A DNA stretch of 9,427 nt from Clostridiales bacterium (GTDB taxonomy: Bacteria > Bacillota_A > Clostridia > Christensenellales > Christensenellaceae): NCBI GenBank assembly GCA_003149735.1, contig QANA01000019.1, forward strand, positions 1 through 9,427, read 5' to 3'. The number at the start of each line of letters is the position of its first letter. Within the stretch, counting starts at the first letter, position 1. This document shows, piece by piece, positions 1 to 5,942 of the stretch. The position numbers and the translations under genes are program-made. The notes beneath the pieces are model-generated. The model worked only from the letters and a program-made list of their open reading frames with translations. It was not told the origin of the DNA and ran no database searches.

Positions 1-2363
1 TCTACCTGCGGGAAGAAGTATTCATCATACTCGGAAGCAGGCGTTACCCAGTTCTGTGCACCCAGTACATAAGGTGCTGCATCCAGATAATCAAAGCTCA
101 ACTGCGCAATATTGGTAGCCATATCGTTCAGGATGCTGCCTCTGGTGCATGCTTCGCTGACGAGCAGGATACGGCCGGTCTTTTCCACGGACTTGCAAAC
201 AGGTTCGTAGTTGAAGGGTACAACGCTTCTTGCATCGATTACTTCTGCAGTTACGCCATACTTTTCTTCCAGAATCTTAGCTGCATCCATTGCCTTATAG
301 AGGGAAGGCCCGATTGTAAGGATGGTAACATCATTACCAGCCTTGCGCAGAGCGGGCTCACCGAACGGCACTTCATAGTATCCTTCCGGCACGCCTTCCT
401 CATGGAACATTTCAGGCTTATCATAGAAGTTCTGGCTTTCAAAGAATACAACAGGATCCGTTCCGGAAAGTGCAGCATTCATCATACCCTTTGCATCATA
501 AGGCGTTACCGGGTAAACAACTTTGAGGCCCGGAATATGAGCGCACAGAGCGGTCCATTCCTGAGAGTGCTGAGCACCATACTTGCAGCCGACTGCCACA
601 CGCAGAACCACCGGCATCTTCAGAATGCCGCCGGACATTGCCTGCCACTTTGCCAGCTGGTTGAAGATTTCATCGCCGCAACGGCCGATAAAGTCGCCAT
701 ACATCAACTCTACGATAGCTCTGCCGCCGCATACGCCATAGCCCACAGCGGAACCGACGATAGCTGCTTCGGAAATCGGGGAGTTGAACAGTCTGTGACG
801 CGGTACGGAGTCGACCATGTTTCTGGAAACTGCAAATGCGCCGCCCCAGTAAGCAACATCTTCGCCGTACATAACCAGCGTACGATCTACATAGAACTTA
901 TCGAAAATTGCTTCGAAGATACCATCTCTGATACCATAGCACTTAATCTTGGGAACTTCCTTGCCGTTCTTCATATAGAAGCGCTCTCTCGTCTTGAGCT
1001 GCTTCACTCTGGGGTTATCTTCCTTAGCAGTAAGCATATCATCCACAGGAGCATCGCTCATGGATTCGATATGTTCGTTGGAGAACATCAGATCTTCTAC
1101 AAAATGAGGATTCTTTTCCATATCTGCATAAGGAGTCAGCGTCTTGTCGGAAGCAACCTTGAAGACAGCCAGGTTTCTTGCAATAACCTGAGCTTCCAGG
1201 TCCTTGATTTCCTTTTCAGTGCAGACACCAGCTTCGATCAGCTTAGCAGCATATGCGGGAATCGCATCCTGATCTTTCCAAGCCTGGATTTCCTCTTCCG
1301 TTCTGTATGCGTTGACGTCGGAAGGAGAGTGACCACCGAAACGATAGGTAACAACATCCAGCATAACAGGGCCATCTTCCAATGCCTGAGGGATCTTTCT
1401 CTCATAAGCATCGATGACTGCCAATACATTGAAGCCATCTACACGCTCAACATGCAACTGTGTGGGAGATACGCCTGCTGCAAAACGAGCGATCATATCA
1501 TATGCCATCGTTTCGCCTCTGGTCTGTCCGCCCATGCCGTAATGGTTGGTTGCAAAGTTGAAGATGATGGGGAGGCCACCCTTATTGTAGCCCTCTTCCC
1601 AGAGGTATTTATACTGATCCATCGCTGCGAAGTTGATACCTTCCCAAACGGGGCCGCAGCCAAGAGAACCATCACCCAGGTTCGCGATTGCAACGCCGGG
1701 TTTCTTATTCACTTTCTTATACAGAGCTGCACCAGCTGCTACACAGGCAGAACCACCAACGATTGCGTTGTTGGGATAAATGCCAAAGGGCTGGAAGAAA
1801 GCGTGCATAGAACCGCCGAGGCCACGCAGGAAACCTGCTTCACGGGCAAAAATTTCTGCCATAGCGCTGTACAGGAAGAATTTTCTTGCCAGGTCTTTAA
1901 TATCAGTATATTCGATATGTTCTTTCACAAACTGATAGATGTGGCCGCCCAGGAAGTTTTCCATGATCTTAACCAGTTCTTCATCAGAAAGCTTGTGAAT
2001 TGCAGAGAAACCTTTTGCGATAATTTCATTATGGCTTCTGTGGCTGCCGAAAGTAAAGTCATCAATCGTCAGATGATAAGCTTCGCCGACGGCAACAGCT
2101 TCCTGACCGGTAGACAGGTGAGCCGGGCCCTTGTAGCTGCAGGGAATTCCTTCGTATTCGCTCTTGGTCTTGATGTCGTTGAGCATCAATTCGAATGTAC
2201 GAATAGAGAACATATCCTCATAAATGCGGAGGAAATCTTCCTTGGAATACTTCGACTTTTCTTCTTCGATAGTCTTGTTGTACTGGTTAACCGGGATATC
2301 CGTAAATTTGATATATCCGGGCTGTCTCATCTCATTCGGATCTACATAAATGGATTTTGGCAT
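1..2363 (-). CDS. Fused 2-oxoacid dehydrogenase E1 (alpha-beta), 3' end cut by window
   Basis: Thiamine-diphosphate-dependent decarboxylase (E1) of a 2-oxoacid dehydrogenase complex, with both subunits in one chain. I translated 787 codons from ATG 2363-2361; the reading frame is open to the left edge, so a short C-terminus is missing. Residues about 40-400 are E1-alpha: GQEAVAVG (86-93), SHRSHNEIIAKG (107-118), GGSMHAF (183-189), the thiamine motif GDG (230-232) with its Asn probably N273, and RFGGHSPSD (341-349). Residues about 470-787 are E1-beta: NSPISEAAIVG with the conserved Glu E532, and GAQHSQEW with H599. GDG and Asn are about 43 residues apart, wider than in usual E1-alpha chains, because of an extra Tyr/Lys/Glu/Gly-rich segment near 250-262. 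An AGAGG ribosome site (2371-2375) lies 7 bp before the ATG. The gene follows E2 by 50 bp and probably shares its transcript. The substrate is uncertain: pyruvate, branched-chain 2-oxoacid and acetoin are all possible. Confidence 0.9.
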   Translation of the reverse strand, partial: MPKSIYVDPNEMRQPGYIKFTDIPVNQYNKTIEEEKSKYSKEDFLRIYEDMFSIRTFELMLNDIKTKSEYEGIPCSYKGPAHLSTGQEAVAVGEAYHLTIDDFTFGSHRSHNEIIAKGFSAIHKLSDEELVKIMENFLGGHIYQFVKEHIEYTDIKDLARKFFLYSAMAEIFAREAGFLRGLGGSMHAFFQPFGIYPNNAIVGGSACVAAGAALYKKVNKKPGVAIANLGDGSLGCGPVWEGINFAAMDQYKYLWEEGYNKGGLPIIFNFATNHYGMGGQTRGETMAYDMIARFAAGVSPTQLHVERVDGFNVLAVIDAYERKIPQALEDGPVMLDVVTYRFGGHSPSDVNAYRTEEEIQAWKDQDAIPAYAAKLIEAGVCTEKEIKDLEAQVIARNLAVFKVASDKTLTPYADMEKNPHFVEDLMFSNEHIESMSDAPVDDMLTAKEDNPRVKQLKTRERFYMKNGKEVPKIKCYGIRDGIFEAIFDKFYVDRTLVMYGEDVAYWGGAFAVSRNMVDSVPRHRLFNSPISEAAIVGSAVGYGVCGGRAIVELMYGDFIGRCGDEIFNQLAKWQAMSGGILKMPVVLRVAVGCKYGAQHSQEWTALCAHIPGLKVVYPVTPYDAKGMMNAALSGTDPVVFFESQNFYDKPEMFHEEGVPEGYYEVPFGEPALRKAGNDVTILTIGPSLYKAMDAAKILEEKYGVTAEVIDARSVVPFNYEPVCKSVEKTGRILLVSEACTRGSILNDMATNIAQLSFDYLDAAPYVLGAQNWVTPASEYDEYFFPQV

Positions 2364-2377
2364 ATTACTACCTCTCT

Positions 2378-2392
2378 AAACAAATTTTGTTT
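2378..2392. repeat. 15-bp inverted repeat between E2 and E1
   Basis: Seven-base arms AAACAAA and TTTGTTT separated by one T, lying just upstream of the E1 ribosome site and 21 bp beyond the E2 stop. It is AT-only apart from one G/C pair and has almost no loop, so it is a poor RNA hairpin. It could be a protein-binding site or chance in AT-rich spacer. Confidence 0.3.
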
Positions 2393-2413
2393 GAATTTCT
2401 ATTTTTGTCTGGC

Positions 2414-4000
2414 TTACTTCATCTGCATCATATCGAAGTTTTCGAGATAAGCCACCAATGCCTTCAGGAATTTTGCAGCATCTGCACCATCCATTGCGCC
2501 GTGGTCGAAAGTCAGCGACAATCCCATAGCGGGATAAGTGCTGCCATCTTTTCTCAGCTTATAGGTAATGGTATCAACACCCAGAATACCGGTCTGCGGC
2601 GGGTTGATGACAGGCGTAAAGCTTTCAATACCGAAAGAACCCAGGTTGCTGACTGTGAAAGTAGCCTGGCGTGCATTATCAGCCGGCAATTTGCCTTCTT
2701 TGGTCAGAGCGATAAGGGACTTAAGCTCTTTAGAGAGCGTCAATAGGGACATATCAGAAGCCCCGATTACCGCAGGCACCAGCAAGCCCTTGGGGGTATC
2801 TACTGCAACGCCGACATTTGCCTTTTCAAATACGCGCATGGTATCGCCATTGAGATGTGCATTGAGCATGGGGAAATCCACTACTACTTTCGCTACTGCA
2901 TGCACCAGCATATCGTTGAGCGTGATACCTGCAAACTCTTCGTTGTTTTTGAACTTCTTGCGCAGATCCATGATGACCGTTGCATCGAAGCTGGTATTGA
3001 GCGTCAACTGCGGAATATTCTGCAGAGAAGCGCTCATGTTCTTCTTGATAAACTTTCTTACGCTGTTGAGCGGCTTATCCTCATAACCGACAGATGCCGC
3101 AGCAGGTACAACTGCTTCTGCCTTAGCAGCAGGTACTTCGGCAACCGGAGCCTCAACCTTTTTGGGTGCGGTTGCAGCGTAAGCCTCGACATCTCTGCCG
3201 ATAATTCTTCCTTCGGGGCCGGTAGGCGTAATAGAAGAGAAATCTTCTACACCCAAGCGCTTTGCAAAAGTTTTTGCTCTGGGCGATACGGGGGTACCGT
3301 CTGCAGCTTTTCCGGTGGCTGCTGCCTTCACAACTGCTTTGGGAGCTTCTGCTGCGGGAGCCGCCACAGGTGCAGCTTCAGCTGCCGGAGCACCGCCGCG
3401 CACATATTTTGTGCCGGGTTTACCAATTGCACAAACTGCTTCCAGGCAGGGAACGACATCTCCATCCTCAAAGAAGACATCCAGCAATTCGCCTTCAAAT
3501 TCAGATTCCTGATCGATGGAAGTCTTATCCGTTTCATAAGAGAAGAGAACGTCACCCTTCTTTACCATATCCCCGACATGCTTATGCCACTCAGTCAGGA
3601 TACAATCCTCTACTGTAATACCAATCTTGGGCATGATCACGATATCCACATCGGGATTTGCTTCTGCAGCGGATACAGCCGGAGCAGCGGGCGCTGCTTC
3701 TGCAACAGGTGCTGCGGGAACTTCTTCCGAAGCCGGTGCAGGCGCACCTTCCACCTTCTCGCCGGGCTCACCGATCGCGCAAACTGCTTCCAGACAAGGG
3801 ACTACATCCCCTTCTTCAAAGAACGTAGCCAGCAAAGTGCCTTCAAATTCGGATTCCTGATCGATGGAAGTCTTGTCCGTCTCATAAGAGAACAGGATGT
3901 CTCCCTTGGCGACTGTATCCCCGACCTTCTTATGCCAGGTGGTAAGGATGCAATCTTCGACTGTTATACCGATTTTAGGCATGATAACAGTATTTGCCAT
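2414..4000 (-). CDS. Dihydrolipoamide acyltransferase E2 with two lipoyl domains
   Basis: E2 core of the 2-oxoacid dehydrogenase complex (528 aa). It carries the acyl group on lipoyl-lysine and transfers it to CoA. Domain order: lipoyl 1 (residues 1-83, modified Lys K43 in ETDKT), an Ala/Pro/Glu-rich hinge (84-116), lipoyl 2 (117-199, K159 in ETDKT), a second Ala-rich hinge, a peripheral-subunit-binding domain (about 236-275, VSPRAKTFAKRLG and GPEGRIIGRDV) that docks E1 or E3, a third hinge, and the catalytic CoA-acyltransferase domain (about 306-528) with SNLGSFG (451-457) and the HxxxDG motif at H500 and D504. The motif reads DHGAMDG where DHRxxDG is usual. The start is ATG 4000-3998, chosen because GGAGGT (4004-4009) precedes it and the lipoyl fold begins at residue 4; the open frame upstream uses only non-ATG starts. 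It is first in a leftward unit with E1. Lipoylation of both lysines is expected from family knowledge. Confidence 0.94.
   Translation of the reverse strand: MANTVIMPKIGITVEDCILTTWHKKVGDTVAKGDILFSYETDKTSIDQESEFEGTLLATFFEEGDVVPCLEAVCAIGEPGEKVEGAPAPASEEVPAAPVAEAAPAAPAVSAAEANPDVDIVIMPKIGITVEDCILTEWHKHVGDMVKKGDVLFSYETDKTSIDQESEFEGELLDVFFEDGDVVPCLEAVCAIGKPGTKYVRGGAPAAEAAPVAAPAAEAPKAVVKAAATGKAADGTPVSPRAKTFAKRLGVEDFSSITPTGPEGRIIGRDVEAYAATAPKKVEAPVAEVPAAKAEAVVPAAASVGYEDKPLNSVRKFIKKNMSASLQNIPQLTLNTSFDATVIMDLRKKFKNNEEFAGITLNDMLVHAVAKVVVDFPMLNAHLNGDTMRVFEKANVGVAVDTPKGLLVPAVIGASDMSLLTLSKELKSLIALTKEGKLPADNARQATFTVSNLGSFGIESFTPVINPPQTGILGVDTITYKLRKDGSTYPAMGLSLTFDHGAMDGADAAKFLKALVAYLENFDMMQMK
3404..3646 (-). 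repeat. Tandem lipoyl-domain repeat, copy 2
   Basis: DNA encoding lipoyl domain 2 of E2. It lies 348 bp (116 codons) from copy 1. Residues 121-196 match residues 5-80 at 66 of 76 positions by my alignment, and the DNA around the lipoylated Lys codon is close to identical with mostly third-base differences. Confidence 0.85.
3752..4000 (-). repeat. Tandem lipoyl-domain repeat, copy 1
   Basis: DNA encoding lipoyl domain 1 of E2, the partner of the copy at 3404-3646. Differences between the copies sit mostly at surface-type positions (for example T21/E, K25/H, T29/M, A31/K, T55/E). The core and the ETDKTSIDQESEFEG stretch are unchanged. Confidence 0.85.
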
Positions 4001-4017
4001 AATACCTCCAAAATTAT

Positions 4018-4034
4018 TAAGAATATGATTCTTA
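4018..4034. repeat. Inverted repeat TAAGAAT-N3-ATTCTTA in E2 leader
   Basis: Perfect 7-bp arms with a 3-base centre, 8 bp upstream of the E2 GGAGGT site and inside the predicted 5' leader. The size and symmetry suit an operator for a dimeric regulator. As RNA it would be a weak AT hairpin next to the ribosome site. Function inferred only. Confidence 0.45.
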
Positions 4035-4051
4035 TTCGTTTCAACCCTGAA

Positions 4052-4063
4052 CAGGCAAGCCTG
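4052..4063. repeat. Palindrome CAGGC-AA-GCCTG in E2 leader
   Basis: Five-base GC-rich arms around AA, about 15-25 nt downstream of the predicted E2 transcription start. The two-base centre is too tight for a stable RNA loop, so if it functions it is more likely a DNA site. Confidence 0.3.
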
Positions 4064-4083
4064 CCCATACACTTTCAATATAA

Positions 4084-4112
4084 ATTCTATCTCGTTGCCG
4101 TGCAATTGTCAA
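4084..4112 (-). promoter_or_regulatory. Sigma-A-type promoter for E2-E1
   Basis: Read on the minus strand: TTGACA (4112-4107), a 17-bp spacer, TAGAAT (4089-4084). The -35 box is consensus and the -10 box is one base off with ideal spacing. Transcription would start near 4077, giving a leader of about 77 nt before the E2 ATG. No other box pair of this quality lies upstream of E2. Confidence 0.72.
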
Positions 4113-4258
4113 TGCAATCGGTGCTTTTTCGCCCTTTTCTCCTGCCAGCAGAGATATTTTCGATCCATTTTGTCCCAAAAGCTTCCATCCTCCTCTTTAC
4201 CCAAATTATCGTATTCATAAACTTTCACTTTCTTCCACCCGGAATAGCGCGGGAGATA

Positions 4259-4287
4259 TTGACAAAAGCAGTTCTGTGCCCTAACAT
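4259..4287 (+). promoter_or_regulatory. Sigma-A-type promoter for lpdA
   Basis: Consensus -35 TTGACA (4259-4264), a 17-bp spacer, and -10-like TAACAT (4282-4287, four of six bases). The start would be near 4294, leaving a leader of about 89 nt before the lpdA ATG. The -10 overlaps the left arm of the inverted repeat at 4283-4301, a layout typical of repressor control. A perfect TATAAT at 4361-4366 is a weaker candidate because its start point would fall inside the ribosome site. Confidence 0.55.
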
Positions 4288-4301
4288 TAAAGTGTAATGT
4301 T
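4283..4301. promoter_or_regulatory. Operator-like inverted repeat AACATTA-N5-TAATGTT
   Basis: Perfect 7-bp arms (4283-4289 and 4295-4301) with a 5-bp centre. The repeat covers the predicted -10 box and start site of lpdA. The right half-site TAATGTT recurs at 4363-4369 just before the lpdA ribosome site. The shape fits a dimeric repressor, but I do not recognise the motif as that of a named regulator. Confidence 0.5.
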
Positions 4302-4313
4302 GTGCGAACCGGG

Positions 4314-4327
4314 CTCGTTTTAACGAG
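4314..4327. repeat. Palindrome CTCGTT-TT-AACGAG in lpdA leader
   Basis: Perfect 6-bp arms with a two-base centre, 13 bp downstream of the AACATTA repeat and within the predicted lpdA leader. It may be a second protein-binding site, since the centre is too short for a good RNA hairpin. There is no T-tract, so it is not a terminator. Confidence 0.35.
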
Positions 4328-4382
4328 TCTGCATATATTCAACACATATTTCAAACTATTTATAATGTTTAAGGAGTTTCAT

Positions 4383-5789
4383 ATGGACAATCGTTATGAT
4401 GTTGCCGTATTAGGCGCCGGCCCCGGCGGATACGAAACCGCCATCAGATGTGCACAGTATGGCCTCAAAACCGCTCTCATTGAAAAGGATAAGTTGGGTG
4501 GAACCTGCCTGAACAGAGGCTGCATTCCCACCAAGGCATTGCTTCATGGCGCAGAATTGTACCAGCAGGCAAAGGAAGCTGCAAAATACGGCGTAAACGT
4601 AGGCTCTGTAACCTATGATTATGCAAAAATCGCAGCACATAAGGATAAAGTTGTCAGCAAATTGGTTGGTGGCGTAGGCGCTATGGAAAAGGCCAATGGC
4701 GTAGATGTCATCAACGGCTTCGGTAAATTGGTAGATAAAAACACCATTGACGTAGAAGGCAAAAAAGTTACCGCCGATAAGATCATTCTGGCAATGGGTT
4801 CTACTCCTTCCTGCCCTCCGATCCCCGGAATTGATGGTAAAAACGTCGTCAACAGCGATGCTGTGCTTTCCATGACTGAGCTTCCCGAAAGCTTTGTTAT
4901 CATCGGAGGCGGCGTCATTGGTATGGAGTTCGCAACCTTATTTGCTACGTTGGGCAAGAGCGTTACCGTCATCGAAATGATGCCCTTTGTCATTCCCGGT
5001 ATTGAAGAAGAAATTCGTTCTGCATTGGTACGCAACCTCAAAAAGAGCGGTGTCAATATCATCACCAGCGCTAAAGTCACCTCTATCGAAGGCGGCGATA
5101 TCGTAAAAGTCAATTATGAATTGGATGGTGCTGCCAAATCCGCCGAGGGTGCTTGCTGCATCGTCAGCGTCGGCAGATCTCCCATGACCATGAACTGCGG
5201 TCTTGAAGAAGTCGGCATCAAATTTGCCGAGAGAAATGGCAGACCTACCCGTTATATCCAAATTGACGATTGCTGCGAAACCAATATCAAAAATATTTAT
5301 GCAATCGGTGATATCACACCCAAGATTCAGCTGGCTCACGTTGCTTCTGCCCAAGGTATGGTTGCAGCAGCCAATTGTGCCGGCAAGACGGCTACCATGT
5401 CTTATGATGTAGTACCCGCCTGCCTCTATACTTCTCCCGAAATCGCTTATGTAGGCATGACCGAAGCAAAAGCTGTGGAAGCCGGCTACGAAGTTGTAAC
5501 AGGTTCTTTCAACGTAGCGAATAACGGCAAAGCCATGGTTATGGGTGAAAACAATGGTATTGTCAAGCTCATCGCTCAGAAAACCACCGGCAAGCTGCTG
5601 GGAGCTCAGATTTATGCACCTCGCGCAACTGACATGATTGCAGAGGCAGCAGTTGTCATGAGAAAGGGCGGCACGATTGATGATATTTCCGATACCATCC
5701 ATCCGCATCCCACAGTTTCCGAAACAATTATGGAAGCGGCACATGACGTACATGGCATGTCCTGCAATGCAATGCCCAAGAGAAAATAA
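4383..5789 (+). CDS. lpdA: Dihydrolipoyl dehydrogenase (E3)
   Basis: Cytoplasmic FAD-dependent disulfide oxidoreductase (468 aa) that reoxidises dihydrolipoamide on E2 and passes electrons to NAD+. Visible in order: FAD-binding GAGPGG (11-16), the redox-active disulfide C42 and C47 in GGTCLNRGCIPTK, the NAD-binding GGGVIGME (175-182), a second FAD contact in YAIGDIT (306-312), and the C-terminal dimerisation domain with the catalytic His-Glu pair H442 and E447 in HPHPTVSE. Length is normal, and there is no N-terminal lipoyl domain of the sort fused to some bacterial E3s. The start is ATG 4383-4385 because AAGGAG (4371-4376) lies 6 bp before it and the FAD fold begins at once; a longer frame from GTG 4302 would add 27 unrelated residues. 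It diverges from E2-E1, so it is very likely the E3 of that complex, but it could also serve a glycine cleavage or other lipoyl system elsewhere. Confidence 0.95.
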   Translation: MDNRYDVAVLGAGPGGYETAIRCAQYGLKTALIEKDKLGGTCLNRGCIPTKALLHGAELYQQAKEAAKYGVNVGSVTYDYAKIAAHKDKVVSKLVGGVGAMEKANGVDVINGFGKLVDKNTIDVEGKKVTADKIILAMGSTPSCPPIPGIDGKNVVNSDAVLSMTELPESFVIIGGGVIGMEFATLFATLGKSVTVIEMMPFVIPGIEEEIRSALVRNLKKSGVNIITSAKVTSIEGGDIVKVNYELDGAAKSAEGACCIVSVGRSPMTMNCGLEEVGIKFAERNGRPTRYIQIDDCCETNIKNIYAIGDITPKIQLAHVASAQGMVAAANCAGKTATMSYDVVPACLYTSPEIAYVGMTEAKAVEAGYEVVTGSFNVANNGKAMVMGENNGIVKLIAQKTTGKLLGAQIYAPRATDMIAEAAVVMRKGGTIDDISDTIHPHPTVSETIMEAAHDVHGMSCNAMPKRK

Positions 5790-5802
5790 AAAGCAATAAA
5801 AC

Positions 5803-5832
5803 ATCAGGCTCCGCTATATAGGGGAGCCTGAT
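5803..5832. terminator. Bidirectional intrinsic terminator between lpdA and GNAT pair
   Basis: Perfect 10-bp stem ATCAGGCTCC (5803-5812) with GGAGCCTGAT (5823-5832) and a 10-base loop. It begins 13 bp after the lpdA stop. The plus strand continues with a T-rich run (TTATTTTATG), and the minus strand also runs into T-rich DNA, so it can end both lpdA and the leftward GNAT transcripts. Confidence 0.88.
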
Positions 5833-5942
5833 TTATTTTATGTATCATTTTTATTGTTTAAAGAGCTCTTGCGATACAACTTTATCCTAAAGCCTTTTAA
5901 AAGCCCTCTATGGGGACTGCTCTGTTTTCTATTCAAAATACG

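Larger units (their letters stand above)
4001..4382. promoter_or_regulatory. Divergent regulatory region between E2-E1 and lpdA
   Basis: This 382-bp stretch holds no convincing gene. It contains a leftward promoter for E2-E1 (4084-4112), a rightward promoter for lpdA (4259-4287) and four inverted repeats (4018-4034, 4052-4063, 4283-4301, 4314-4327), each entered separately. The promoters point away from each other with about 150 bp between their -35 boxes, so a regulator bound in this region could affect both units. A weak minus-strand reading frame (4109-4228, GTG start, 39 codons) crosses the middle and is discussed in the findings. Confidence 0.6.

Noticed and set aside
402..2450. A 682-codon open frame on the plus strand opposite the fused E1 gene
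   Set aside because: It is antisense to a gene with clear E1 motifs, its translation is rich in Cys, His and Ile with no recognisable domain, and it has no ribosome site. It is a by-product of codon use on the other strand.
3404..4000. Repeats here as a mobile or CRISPR-type array
   Set aside because: The repeat is fully explained by two in-frame lipoyl domains in E2; only two units, no spacer pattern.
4001..4105. Longer E2 start at TTG 4105
   Set aside because: It would add 35 residues unrelated to a lipoyl domain and overlap the predicted promoter; ATG 4000 has a near-perfect ribosome site.
2855..4297. A 480-codon plus-strand open frame opposite E2
   Set aside because: Low-complexity Cys/Ser/Arg/Phe-rich translation mirroring the Ala/Pro hinges and lipoyl repeats of E2; no domain and no plausible start.
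4361..4366. Perfect TATAAT as the main lpdA promoter
   Set aside because: Its start would fall at about 4373, inside the AAGGAG site, giving a transcript without a usable ribosome site; the TTGACA promoter further upstream fits better.
4938..5804. A 288-codon minus-strand open frame opposite lpdA
   Set aside because: It overlaps a certain gene, has no ribosome site, runs through the lpdA stop, and its translation matches nothing I know.
5841..5878. Inverted TGTATC / GATACA arms with an inner AAGAGCTCTT palindrome after the lpdA terminator
   Set aside because: Six-base arms 26 bp apart in AT-rich spacer are expected by chance, and nothing nearby suggests a small RNA or attachment site.
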